A stretch of 64,000 bases of DNA. It comes from an uncultured Flavobacteriaceae bacterium (GTDB taxonomy: Bacteria; Bacteroidota; Bacteroidia; Flavobacteriales; Flavobacteriaceae). How positions within the stretch are numbered: the stretch's first letter is position 1; each line of letters begins with the position of its first letter. The position numbers and the translations under genes are program-made. The notes under the pieces were generated by a model, which saw only the letters and a list, made by a program, of their open reading frames with translations, did no database searches and was not told the origin of the DNA. The stretch spans positions 310,001 through 374,000 of the forward strand of contig CANNBV010000001.1 in the NCBI GenBank assembly GCA_947502975.1, written 5' to 3'. Below, one piece after another: positions 52,606 through 60,861 of this stretch.

Positions 52606-53625
52606 ATGATAGATAAAATACAAGAACTAATTGCCGAAGCCGAAGCTTTTAAAGCACAGACCAAAGAAGAGGTAGAAGCATTCAGAATAAAATATTTAGG
52701 CTCTAAAGGATTATTAAAAGAGTTTTACGGCGAGTTGAAAAATGTAGCGAACGATCAAAAGAAAGAGTTCGGACAAATTATCAATAAGCTTAGAAATACT
52801 GCAGAAGAAAAAGTAAATGCCTTAAAAGCAGAACTTGAAGATAAAGAAGAAGTAAAAGGTATTTATGGCGATTTATCTCGCCCAGGACAACCTATCGAAA
52901 TAGGGGCGAGACACCCAATTTCCATCGTAAAAAATCAAATTATTGAGATTTTCTCGCGTATTGGTTTTAACGTTAGTGAAGGTCCAGAAATTGAGGACGA
53001 TTGGCACAACTTTACAGCATTGAATTTACCGGAGCATCATCCAGCTCGTGATATGCAGGATACGTTTTTTATCCAAACCAATCCTGATGTCTTATTACGT
53101 ACACATACCAGTTCTGTACAAGTACGTTATATGGAAAATAACAAACCGCCTATCAGAACCATTTCTCCAGGAAGAGTTTATAGAAATGAAGCTATTTCGG
53201 CACGTTCGCACTGTTTTTTCCACCAAGTAGAAGGCTTGTATATTGATAAAGATGTGAGTTTTGCAGATTTAAAGCAAACACTACAACACTTCACTACCGA
53301 GATGTTTGGAAAAAGTAAAATACGGTTACGCCCAAGTTACTTCCCATTTACCGAACCAAGTGCAGAGGTTGATGTGTATTGGGGCTTAGAAACCGAAACC
53401 GATTATAAAATGACCAAAGGTACGGGTTGGTTAGAAATTATGGGTTGCGGTATGGTAGACCCAAATGTTCTAGAAAACTGTGGTATCGATTCTAAAGAAT
53501 ACTCTGGTTTTGCATTTGGTATGGGTATCGATCGTATTGCTTTGTTATTACATCAAATCAGTGATATTCGTTTATTAAGTGAAAACGATGTGAGGTTTTT
53601 GGAGCAGTTTAAGTCAGCACTTTAA
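52606..53625 (+). CDS. pheS: Phenylalanine-tRNA ligase alpha subunit
   Basis: A 339-residue class II aminoacyl-tRNA synthetase subunit. An N-terminal coiled coil (about 1-90) is followed by the catalytic core with GPEIEDDWHNFTALNLPEHH PARD (motif 1 region), RTHTSSVQVRYM (motif 2), PGRVYRNEAISARSHCFFHQ and the motif 3 GFAFGMGIDRIALL. It charges tRNA-Phe together with PheT, which is not adjacent here. Full length. Confidence 0.97.
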   Translation: MIDKIQELIAEAEAFKAQTKEEVEAFRIKYLGSKGLLKEFYGELKNVANDQKKEFGQIINKLRNTAEEKVNALKAELEDKEEVKGIYGDLSRPGQPIEIGARHPISIVKNQIIEIFSRIGFNVSEGPEIEDDWHNFTALNLPEHHPARDMQDTFFIQTNPDVLLRTHTSSVQVRYMENNKPPIRTISPGRVYRNEAISARSHCFFHQVEGLYIDKDVSFADLKQTLQHFTTEMFGKSKIRLRPSYFPFTEPSAEVDVYWGLETETDYKMTKGTGWLEIMGCGMVDPNVLENCGIDSKEYSGFAFGMGIDRIALLLHQISDIRLLSENDVRFLEQFKSAL

Positions 53626-53640
53626 TTGAGTAATTTAGAA

Positions 53641-55629
53641 TTATTTTTTATTCAATGATTGTTTATAGAGGAAATCAGCAACTTTGTAGATAGCGTAATT
53701 TTTTTCTTTTAAAACATCAAAATATAAATCGCCCTTGGTTAGTTCATTAATTAACTGACCTAATTTTAACGAGTTACTTTTGATAATTAGTCCGTTAAAA
53801 TTTATAATCCAAGGTGTATATAAATAATTTGGCTTATCATCTGAATTTTCAATAGTCAAAACTTCTCCATTTTTAAATTCAATTGTTATTCTTCTCCAAA
53901 CAGTTGTAGTACTCCAATTTCCATACCCTGTATTAAATACTTCGTTAATTACAGTATCTGGAATCGAATCAAATTTGTCAGCTATATTTTTGTAAAAACT
54001 GAAATCTATGTTTTCACCTGGGAATACGTAGTAATTGCTGTAGTCGGGGTGGCGGTAACCTTCTTTCTTTATTTTCTCTTTCTCATTATCTATGAAGTCT
54101 TTAAAGTACTCCAAGTCTTTTTTTGAAACTTCTAAATCATTTACTGTTAGTTCGTTGAAACGAGAATTATCAATTTCGTTAACTATTTCATTTAATAACA
54201 GAGGATTTATTTCTTTATCCATTTTGGATAAAAATTGCTTTCCTTTTTTGTAAAGTTTAAATGAATTATTTTTTAATTTATACTCTTTGAATTGTCTGTC
54301 GCTATGAAAACAACCTTGACTACCGATCTCGATAGAAAATTTATCAATATTATTTTTCGAAAGATTAAACAGTAATTTTGGAAGTTCGTATTCAGTGGTT
54401 TTTTGTTTATCTATATCTACAACTAACCTTTTGTCTAAATAATTATTAGCAATTACAATTTGGTTTTTGAAAATAACTGCATTTGAAACATTGATAGGTA
54501 ATTCCATAAATCGATACCATTCCGTTCTTTTTTTATCAAATCTTAAAACAGTATTTCCATCAAAGCCTATTTGTTCACCTTTATAATTTACCTTTAAATA
54601 AGGCTCTCTAATTGGTACTTCATCTGTCATAAGCTTTGAAATTATAAAATCATTTTTATTGATTTTATAAATTTCACCGAAAGTAAAAGCAAAAAGACTA
54701 TTGTTTTTTGTATTAATAGCTATCGGTAGACTTCTCAATTGTTTATTGGATTGCCAGATAGAAACGAAATTTGAATCTCTTAAATCAATTTTTAAATCTT
54801 TGTCAATTAAGTAAATAAACTCATCAAATGTAGTTTCAAAATCATATATATTTGGTAATTCTATCCAGTCTATATTATCTCTTTTAGTATAAAAAATATT
54901 TCCTTGTTGGTTGATAATGTAATATTCTCCAAAAATCCTTATTTTCCTTATGTCTGGTCTATGTTTTTTAGAAAGCCTCTTATATTTTTTTTGGTCTAAA
55001 GGTGTTGGAATTCTTTCCCAAGTCAAACAATTATCGGTTGTTTTATATATTATGTTCCAAAAAGAGCCAAACAAACCTGTTTTTTCATCTTTAGAAAAAT
55101 GAATTGTCGCAAATCTTAAAGCATTTTCTTTTCCTGCTTTATCAAAGCTTTTCCAAGTTTCCCCATTATTTTGACTATAGTAAATAAGTTGAGAACTTCC
55201 ACTCATCCAAGCTTTTCCATTATTGTTAATGTAAGCAGCATCAATCCAACTACTTTTACCAAATTTTACTTTATTCCAAGTCATTCCTTTATCAGTTGAA
55301 CGCAAAACAAAATCTTGATTAGAGCTTTCTCCGTGAATAAAACCAGAAATCATCAGAATATCTTCCGAAAAAAAACTTACTCTTTCAAAAATTCCGCTAC
55401 TTATACTAGATAAAGGGTCTTTTGTTCCTAAAGGGCCAAAATGCCATAAGTCACCAATTTTATTAGTATAGTAAGTATTACCAGCTTTTGTGGCAATCCA
55501 AATCTTTTCGGAAGGCGAAATACCTAATTCTGAAATACCTCCACTGATTGGTAAGTCCGCTAAATAAGTATCTTGGGAAAAGGACGAAAGCGATAAAAAG
55601 AGTATTAGTATTAAAAATAATTTCTTCAT
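53641..55629 (-). CDS. Secreted BNR/YCF48-like repeat protein
   Basis: A 662-residue protein with a signal peptide (LFLILILFLSLSSFSQ). Residues about 20-400 form repeated beta-propeller-type blades of the BNR/sortilin kind (TDKGMTWNKVKFG, SQNNGETWKSFD, TDNCLTWERIPTP each carry the Ser/Thr-x-Asp/Asn-x-Gly-x-Thr-Trp Asp-box). The C-terminal 250 residues have no recognised family. It probably acts at the cell surface or in the periplasm; the ligand is unknown. It converges with pheS. Confidence 0.78.
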   Translation of the reverse strand: MKKLFLILILFLSLSSFSQDTYLADLPISGGISELGISPSEKIWIATKAGNTYYTNKIGDLWHFGPLGTKDPLSSISSGIFERVSFFSEDILMISGFIHGESSNQDFVLRSTDKGMTWNKVKFGKSSWIDAAYINNNGKAWMSGSSQLIYYSQNNGETWKSFDKAGKENALRFATIHFSKDEKTGLFGSFWNIIYKTTDNCLTWERIPTPLDQKKYKRLSKKHRPDIRKIRIFGEYYIINQQGNIFYTKRDNIDWIELPNIYDFETTFDEFIYLIDKDLKIDLRDSNFVSIWQSNKQLRSLPIAINTKNNSLFAFTFGEIYKINKNDFIISKLMTDEVPIREPYLKVNYKGEQIGFDGNTVLRFDKKRTEWYRFMELPINVSNAVIFKNQIVIANNYLDKRLVVDIDKQKTTEYELPKLLFNLSKNNIDKFSIEIGSQGCFHSDRQFKEYKLKNNSFKLYKKGKQFLSKMDKEINPLLLNEIVNEIDNSRFNELTVNDLEVSKKDLEYFKDFIDNEKEKIKKEGYRHPDYSNYYVFPGENIDFSFYKNIADKFDSIPDTVINEVFNTGYGNWSTTTVWRRITIEFKNGEVLTIENSDDKPNYLYTPWIINFNGLIIKSNSLKLGQLINELTKGDLYFDVLKEKNYAIYKVADFLYKQSLNKK

Positions 55630-55743
55630 TAGTTAATTTGTTTCCTTAAAACTAATTCTATTTATTGAGCTTGAAAATTTAGGTTGAGTAAACACTACAT
55701 TTCAATTAGTTATCTAATATATTTATTGTTTTAGGTATAATAT

Positions 55744-56190
55744 TTAACTAAACCCATAACTCCTTTTAGCACTCTTAATCTGATCTTCTTCAGTAGTTTC
55801 AGGATACAAAATATATTTAGGTGCAATGATTGGTTTTACCCTTTCAATAGAAATCTTGAAGATAGAAGAAAACGGAAACTTACCTTCTGTGATTTTTAAT
55901 AAAGGCTGTTCTAATACTTCAAATTCCGAATCGCTTTTTGAGATAACTTCGGCTTTTCCCTTTAATTGATAGCCTTTTTGAACCAAAATATCAATAAAGC
56001 TTAAACACACATTTGGATTGTCTTTGATGTTTTTCGCAGATTGCGGTGAAGCAATATTGGCTATGATAATAGTATCTCCTAAAAACGTAAACACTTCTTT
56101 AGGAGATACATTTGGTATATTGTCTTTAGACGATGTTGCTAGCCAACACAAAACACTTTGATGAATGTATGTTTTAATATCATCATTCAT
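55744..56190 (-). CDS. Pyridoxamine 5'-phosphate oxidase-fold flavoprotein
   Basis: A 148-residue split-barrel flavin-binding protein. QSVLCWLATSSKDNIPNVSP opens the barrel; IIANIASPQSAKNIKDNPNV and GYQLKGKAEVIS are the typical flavin-side strands. The true PNPOx residues for pyridoxal synthesis are not apparent, so it is one of the many related proteins of unknown activity. It overlaps the preceding gene's stop by eight bases and is therefore co-translated with it. Confidence 0.85.
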   Translation of the reverse strand: MNDDIKTYIHQSVLCWLATSSKDNIPNVSPKEVFTFLGDTIIIANIASPQSAKNIKDNPNVCLSFIDILVQKGYQLKGKAEVISKSDSEFEVLEQPLLKITEGKFPFSSIFKISIERVKPIIAPKYILYPETTEEDQIKSAKRSYGFS

Positions 56191-56896
56191 AGCGCAATTC
56201 AGTAAATAACTTTGGGTTAAATTCTTGAGATACCTCTAGATTTTTAGGTCCAAATTTACTTCTGTTAAATGATAATAAAATATCTCCTACTTTTTGATAG
56301 TTATCCCAAGGCATTGTAAAGCGAGGTGCTTCATCATCAAACTTTGTAAAAAATGCCCATTGTTTGATGAGGTTATCCGTTTGATCTATATATACATAAT
56401 ATTTATTATCTGGGGTAACGCCAACACTTTCAAAAGTTAATTGTAATACATCTGCGTTGTTTCCGTTAGGTAATTTTTCAGTATTTACATAAGCTAAAGT
56501 AACTCCTGGGTCTTGAAGTTTCCATGGCATTACTACCCAATACGAATCATTAATCCACCAGTTTTTACCTTTTACTAGAAGGTCACTTAGCTCTTTTTCA
56601 TCCGAAATGGCTTGCTCTCCTTTAAAAGCCTTTCCTTTTAGAGTGTTAATATTTACCAATATAGTTAGAGAATCTTTTGGACTTTCAATTCTCACATCGC
56701 CTGTCCATTTATTCCAAAACAAAACACGTTGCGCAAAATCCCATTTTATAAATTTAGTATTGTTATAGTTTGTGACACCACCCATGGCTTCTACTACTTT
56801 TGTAGCTATAGCTGATGATTTATCATCTGAGGATTGTGCTGATAGTGTTAATATACTTAGGCTTAAGACTAAAAAAAGTGTTAAATGAGATTTCAT
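56183..56896 (-). CDS. Secreted LolA/DUF6503-like protein
   Basis: A 237-residue protein with a signal peptide (LTLFLVLSLSILTLSAQ); the ATG at 56896 is chosen because earlier codons lie outside the signal. The rest, with ATKVVEAMGGVTNYNNTKFI, NINTLKGKAFKGEQAI and TENPGVTLAYVNTE-like strands (VLQLTFESVGVTPDNKYYVY, KQWAFFTKFDDEAPRFTMPW), resembles the outer-membrane lipoprotein-sorting (LolA-like) and DUF6503 proteins of Bacteroidota. I am only moderately sure of the family. It is co-transcribed with the downstream flavoprotein. Confidence 0.72.
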   Translation of the reverse strand: MKSHLTLFLVLSLSILTLSAQSSDDKSSAIATKVVEAMGGVTNYNNTKFIKWDFAQRVLFWNKWTGDVRIESPKDSLTILVNINTLKGKAFKGEQAISDEKELSDLLVKGKNWWINDSYWVVMPWKLQDPGVTLAYVNTEKLPNGNNADVLQLTFESVGVTPDNKYYVYIDQTDNLIKQWAFFTKFDDEAPRFTMPWDNYQKVGDILLSFNRSKFGPKNLEVSQEFNPKLFTELRYE

Positions 56897-56954
56897 AATT
56901 TGGATAAATTTTTTAGGAAAATTACGCAAAACTTTATATAGTTGCGGCTAGTTT

Positions 56955-57368
56955 TTATAATGATTGTAATTCTTTCTGCTCAGGTATTGTAAAACTAGAT
57001 ACAGATTTTCTAAATTCAGTTGGTTTTTTGTCGTTAAGTAATTTTAGAGAACCACTCTCTTTAATAAGTTCTTGGAAACGCGTTTCTCTATTTTTAAATT
57101 GCATTTTGTTGTCATAAACAGTAATAAGTTTGATATGAAATGGTTCTGCTTCTGAAAACTCAGTTTCTACTAAACTAAACGAAGCAATGTAATTTTTAGC
57201 CTTGGCTTTTTCTCTTAGAGTTTTCCAATTATTATTGAAATAGAAAAGAGCTTCAGCTTTGTTATTATTAAGAATTTTTACTGTCTCTACAGTAGTTATC
57301 GACTCTGTTTTTTTATTACAACTTAAAATACAAAGCGCGAATAATGAAATGAAAAAGAACTGTTTCAT
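56955..57368 (-). CDS. Small putative lipoprotein, unknown
   Basis: A 137-residue protein with a lipoprotein signal (LFALCILSCNKK, Cys17) and a soluble remainder beginning with VKILNNNKAEALFYFNNNWK. No family recognised. The surrounding small genes are each short, single-domain proteins on the minus strand. The start is supported by the signal sequence. Function unknown. Confidence 0.65.
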   Translation of the reverse strand: MKQFFFISLFALCILSCNKKTESITTVETVKILNNNKAEALFYFNNNWKTLREKAKAKNYIASFSLVETEFSEAEPFHIKLITVYDNKMQFKNRETRFQELIKESGSLKLLNDKKPTEFRKSVSSFTIPEQKELQSL

Positions 57369-57498
57369 AGGTGTTTTGATGAATTGAAATTCTAAATTAA
57401 GAATTATACCGTTGTATCACCTTTATTTAAAGTATAATTAACATGAGATTTTAGTTTCAGTTTTATAGTTTTGTCGTCTTAATTATAGTATTTATATC

Positions 57499-57894
57499 AT
57501 GAAGAAAGACATTCTTATACCTAAGGTTAGTGGTGTTTATATAGCTGTAGTAAATGAGTATAACGCTATTTATAAAACACAAGATTGGAATGCCTACATT
57601 ATAAATGAAAAGGATGTTGCTTTGGATATGGTAATTATTGTTTCTGAAGGATATTCTACCACAAAGAAAACAGCAACATTTAGAAAACGTATTGATAAAC
57701 TTCCTGCAAAGAGTTATGCTAAAATTGAATTAATGCAAGAGGCATTATTTACTTTGAATAACAGTTTTAAAGTCTCTTTTTTTGAGGGAAACACCATGTT
57801 TGACAAAACATATGTGTTTAAAAAAAACACGATTAATTTAAAAGCTTTACAACCCTTACCTTTAATGAAGGAGAAAGGTGTTTTGGTGAAGTAA
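57499..57894 (+). CDS. Conserved flavobacterial orphan protein
   Basis: A 131-residue soluble protein: KDILIPKVSGVYIAVVNEYN, DWNAYIINEKDVALDMVIIV and FKVSFFEGNTMFDKTYVFKK are blocks I recall from many Flavobacteriaceae, where the protein has been wrongly labelled as the alpha subunit of phenylalanyl-tRNA synthetase. It has none of the synthetase motifs; the real pheS is at 52606. A TAGTTTTG element lies near 57467-57474, a possible -7 without a clear -33. Function unknown. Confidence 0.75.
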   Translation: MKKDILIPKVSGVYIAVVNEYNAIYKTQDWNAYIINEKDVALDMVIIVSEGYSTTKKTATFRKRIDKLPAKSYAKIELMQEALFTLNNSFKVSFFEGNTMFDKTYVFKKNTINLKALQPLPLMKEKGVLVK

Positions 57895-57911
57895 GCTGTT
57901 TGCGGATAAGT

Positions 57912-58071
57912 TGCGTTAGGGATTGCAGTGGTATCCTTTTGGCGAAGCCTTGAATATCAAAATTTATATTTTAATAAAACATTAGTAGTTAAACAGCAAG
58001 ATCCCGAAGCAAGTTCGGGACTGCTTCGCAGAAAGATATAACGGAAAGCCCGACCCGAAAGGGTAACGCCC
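57912..58071 (-). repeat. Dispersed GCGTTA-ended element, copy 6
   Basis: Read on the minus strand it begins GGGCGTTACCC TTTCGGGTCGGGC and ends CCCTAACGC, with ATATCTTTC and AAAGGATACC inner arms. The variable centre carries GATCCCGAAGC / GCTTCGGGATC-like palindromic sequence. It lies about 50 bases behind the gpsA stop, in the direction of gpsA. Confidence 0.85.
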
Positions 58072-58073
58072 AA

Positions 58074-58121
58074 CTTCTCGATACAATTTTGATGAAAAGA
58101 TCAAAATCACTCGAAGTGACA
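58074..58121 (-). repeat. CTCGATACA-type hairpin repeat behind gpsA
   Basis: Contains a perfect hairpin ATTTTGAT-GAAAAG-ATCAAAAT (58089-58110) flanked by CTTCTCGATACA and CACTCGAAGTGACAG. The same flanks occur in the centre of copy 3 at about 42495-42535. It may serve as the gpsA terminator region, though the T-run is poor. Confidence 0.65.
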
Positions 58122-58123
58122 GT

Positions 58124-59125
58124 TTAATCCAATAAATCAGTTAGTTTTTTAAATACCTTTTTAGGATTTTTATTATCGTAGAGTATGGCATAAACGGCAT
58201 CAATTATTGGAGTGCTGGCCTGCTTGTCATTATTTTTGTTGATATGGTATGCACTTTTTGTGGCGTAATAGCCTTCTGCAACCATACTCATTTCCATTTG
58301 AGCGGATTTTACGGTGTAGCCTTTGCCTATCATGTTACCAAACATGCGGTTTCGAGAAAAGGTGGAGTAGCCAGTAACCAATAAATCACCTAAATATGCA
58401 GAGTTATTGATGTTGCGTTTCATTTTATGAACACGCTTTATATAGCGCTTCATTTCTCTAATGGCGTTGCTCATTAAAATACTCTGAAAATTATCGCCAT
58501 AACCCAGACCGTGTGCAATTCCAGCTGCTATGGCATAAATGTTTTTGAGCATCACACCATATTCTACACCAATAACATCGTCACTAATTTTTGTCTTAAT
58601 ATAATCGCTAGATAGGCTGTTGGCGATATGTTGTGCCTTTTTTGAATCCCAACATGAAATAGTAAGGTAAGATAGTCGTTCTAGAGCGACTTCTTCAGCA
58701 TGACACGGCCCAGCAATTACCGCAATATTTTCGAAAGGAACCTTATATTTTTCATTAATATGCTCTCCTAGTAATAATTCAGATTCTGGTACAATACCTT
58801 TTACTGCAGAAACTATGGTTTTATTTGAGATGTCTATCGTTAATTTTTCTAGTTCACTATGAATGAAAGCAGAAGGAATCACAAAGATTAAAACATCTGC
58901 CCATGCTGCCATTTCGTTAATATCATTACTGAGTTTTAATTGCTCTAAATGAAACTCTACCGAACTTAAATAGTTTGGGTTGTGTTGTTCTCTTAATAAA
59001 TGCTCTTTTGTATAAATACTGCGCATATACCAACCAATTTCATCTAAGTTTTCGCAAAGCATTTTTACAATAGCTGTTGCCCAACTTCCTGCTCCAAAGA
59101 CCGCATATTTTAAAGGTTCATTCAT
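58124..59125 (-). CDS. gpsA: Glycerol-3-phosphate dehydrogenase [NAD(P)+]
   Basis: A 333-residue enzyme making sn-glycerol 3-phosphate for membrane lipids. N-terminal VFGAGSWATAIVKML (NAD-binding), IAVIAGPCHAEEVAL, GVMLKNIYAIAAGIAHGLGY (catalytic Lys) and LGDLLVTGYSTFSRNRMFG are the family motifs. Length is normal. It is a single minus-strand gene divergent from the lipoprotein at 59256. Confidence 0.95.
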   Translation of the reverse strand: MNEPLKYAVFGAGSWATAIVKMLCENLDEIGWYMRSIYTKEHLLREQHNPNYLSSVEFHLEQLKLSNDINEMAAWADVLIFVIPSAFIHSELEKLTIDISNKTIVSAVKGIVPESELLLGEHINEKYKVPFENIAVIAGPCHAEEVALERLSYLTISCWDSKKAQHIANSLSSDYIKTKISDDVIGVEYGVMLKNIYAIAAGIAHGLGYGDNFQSILMSNAIREMKRYIKRVHKMKRNINNSAYLGDLLVTGYSTFSRNRMFGNMIGKGYTVKSAQMEMSMVAEGYYATKSAYHINKNNDKQASTPIIDAVYAILYDNKNPKKVFKKLTDLLD

Positions 59126-59206
59126 ATAGGACTAAACATTTTTTCTATTTCAAAAGTACATAAAATATCGAAGATTTTAAGATATAGGATGTTTTCAAAA
59201 ATTTTT

Positions 59207-59222
59207 TGGCACGCTGTTTGGA
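59207..59222 (+). promoter_or_regulatory. Sigma-54-type (-24/-12) promoter
   Basis: TGGCACG at 59207-59213, four bases, then TTGGA at 59218-59222. This matches the consensus TGGCACG-N4-TTGCA with one mismatch (GG in place of GC at -12), at exactly the required spacing. The predicted start is about 59233, some 20 bases before the ATG. It implies control by sigma-54 and an enhancer-binding activator, none of which is in the window. Confidence 0.65.
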
Positions 59223-59255
59223 TATATATAAACAGAAACCCTAAAACGGATGATT

Positions 59256-60197
59256 ATGAAGACTGCAAAATTACTTTTAAGCTTTGTGTTGGTGTCAACA
59301 CTATTTACCTCTTGTTATACCGAAGTTATTGTTGATGACTTTGTAGACGAGCCAGTAATTAATGTTAATCAAGTATTAAATTCTCATGAACTTTGGTACG
59401 TAGATATAAATCAAACTATTGGATTTGGCGAAATTCCTTTTTTACAAAAAGCATTTACTATTTCTTTTATTAATGGCACTTTATTTGCCAATAATAATTT
59501 AGTAGGTATTGGTAGCAGTGGCAATGGCTATGGAATAGATGTTGCAAACTATGATGCGTATAATATGATTCTAGATGTGAATCACGATATTGATGGGTTT
59601 GTAACTTTTGATGTATTTCTTGTTGATAATAATACTATCGAATTATACAACCCTGATACAGATACATCATACTTTTTGGAAGGTTACCAACGCAGTAATT
59701 TTGATTATGACTTTGTGTTTTATGACAATATTCATTATTTCTTACAAGAATATGAGGCTTGGGAAAAGATATATACTAGCGAAGTAGGCGCCTTAAATGA
59801 GTTTGATAATGAGAACTATTTACAGTTTTTAGCTGGAGGGAATGATTCAGAATTTAGAAGTTCTCAAGATCAAATTGGTTTGAACCCCAACAATTTAATT
59901 TGGGACTATACAGGAGTTTATGGTGTTGGAAATGTTGGAAATAATTTGAACTTAAAAACTTTAACATTAGATTATGATTCCTTCGGCAATGAATTATTCG
60001 AATTGACCGTTATAGATGATGAAACAATAGAGTTATTTCACCTCGATTCAGAAACAATATATGAATTTAAAGGAAGAGGGTACATACAATATTTAAAGTC
60101 TGGTAGTACAAAAGATAAGAGTACTGCTAATAAAGATAAGAGACGTAAGTTTAAAAGCGAAAGAAAAGAAAACCCTAGAGAGAATACTAGGAAGTAA
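59256..60197 (+). CDS. Flavobacterial orphan lipoprotein, sigma-54 promoter
   Basis: A 313-residue protein with lipoprotein signal (LVSTLFTSCYTE, Cys20 or so; the ATG at 59250 is an equal alternative). A beta-rich middle (SHELWYVDINQTIGFGEIPF, FTISFINGTLFANNNLVGIG, DNNTIELYNPDTDTSYFLEG) occurs twice in weak form, and the C-terminus is a Lys/Arg-rich tail. I recall close relatives across Flavobacteriaceae mislabelled as a nicotinic-acid mononucleotide adenylyltransferase; no such motif is present and real nadD is at 61929. Its expression from a sigma-54-like promoter is the notable feature. Confidence 0.75.
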   Translation: MKTAKLLLSFVLVSTLFTSCYTEVIVDDFVDEPVINVNQVLNSHELWYVDINQTIGFGEIPFLQKAFTISFINGTLFANNNLVGIGSSGNGYGIDVANYDAYNMILDVNHDIDGFVTFDVFLVDNNTIELYNPDTDTSYFLEGYQRSNFDYDFVFYDNIHYFLQEYEAWEKIYTSEVGALNEFDNENYLQFLAGGNDSEFRSSQDQIGLNPNNLIWDYTGVYGVGNVGNNLNLKTLTLDYDSFGNELFELTVIDDETIELFHLDSETIYEFKGRGYIQYLKSGSTKDKSTANKDKRRKFKSERKENPRENTRK

Positions 60198-60226
60198 TAT
60201 AAAATTTTTGGTTGGTTATTTAGTTT

Positions 60227-60269
60227 AGAAACCGTTTAAAGCGACTTGCTTTAGGCGGTTTCTGTTTTT
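60227..60269 (+). terminator. Terminator after orphan lipoprotein gene
   Basis: AGAAACCG... CGGTTTCT outer stem with an inner TAAAGC / GCTTTA stem and two G-T pairs between, loop GACTT, followed by TGTTTTTA. A good intrinsic terminator. Confidence 0.8.
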
Positions 60270-60368
60270 ATGTTAAATTATGTGACCCTTCAGTTCTTTC
60301 AGTGTCTAAAAATTGTGTAGCTTTAAACACTACATAAAACAAATCATTAACCCTTAAAATAGATTAAC

Positions 60369-60854
60369 ATGGGATTATTTTCATTTATTAAGAATGCAGG
60401 AGCGAAAGTATTTGGTATAGGCAAGACAGATGCTGAGGAAGCTGCCGAAGCTGCTGCAAAAGAGCTTAAATTAGAGCAATTAGCTGGCCAAAAACTTGAA
60501 GAAACAATTAACGATTTACAGTTACAGGTTGAAAACTTAAACGTACATATAGATGATGAGACTGCTACAGTTAGCGGAGCTGCTTTTGATCAAGCTACAA
60601 AAGAAAAGGTGGTTTTAGTAGTTGGCAATTCTAACGGAATTGCTTTTGTTGACGACCAAATGACAGTTGAAAATGTTGAGCCAGAAGCACAATTTCATAC
60701 TGTTGTAAGTGGAGATACCTTAGGAAAAATAGCAAAAACATATTATGGCAATGCCATGAAATATCCAGTAATATTTGAAGCGAATAAGCCAATGCTTACA
60801 GATCCTGACAAAATTTATCCAGGACAAGTATTGCGCATCCCTGCCTTAGACTAA
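60369..60854 (+). CDS. BON - LysM protein (Kbp/YgaU-like)
   Basis: A 161-residue cytoplasmic-type protein: a short N-terminal helix (GLFSFIKNAGAKVFGIGK), an Ala/Glu-rich linker, a BON domain (about 40-105, QLQVENLNVHIDDETATVSG) and a C-terminal LysM domain (about 111-160, FHTVVSGDTLGKIAKTYYGN). This matches E. coli Kbp (YgaU), a potassium-binding protein induced by osmotic stress. No signal peptide, as in Kbp. It ends eight bases before the convergent exosortase stop. Confidence 0.9.
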   Translation: MGLFSFIKNAGAKVFGIGKTDAEEAAEAAAKELKLEQLAGQKLEETINDLQLQVENLNVHIDDETATVSGAAFDQATKEKVVLVVGNSNGIAFVDDQMTVENVEPEAQFHTVVSGDTLGKIAKTYYGNAMKYPVIFEANKPMLTDPDKIYPGQVLRIPALD

Positions 60855-60861
60855 AAGAAAC

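Noticed and set aside
29-58071. Dispersed GCGTTA elements as integron attC sites
   Set aside because: attC sites read RYYYAAC...GTTRRRY; here the outer motifs are in the opposite order (GTTACCC...CCCTAAC), and single genes are not separated by successive copies.
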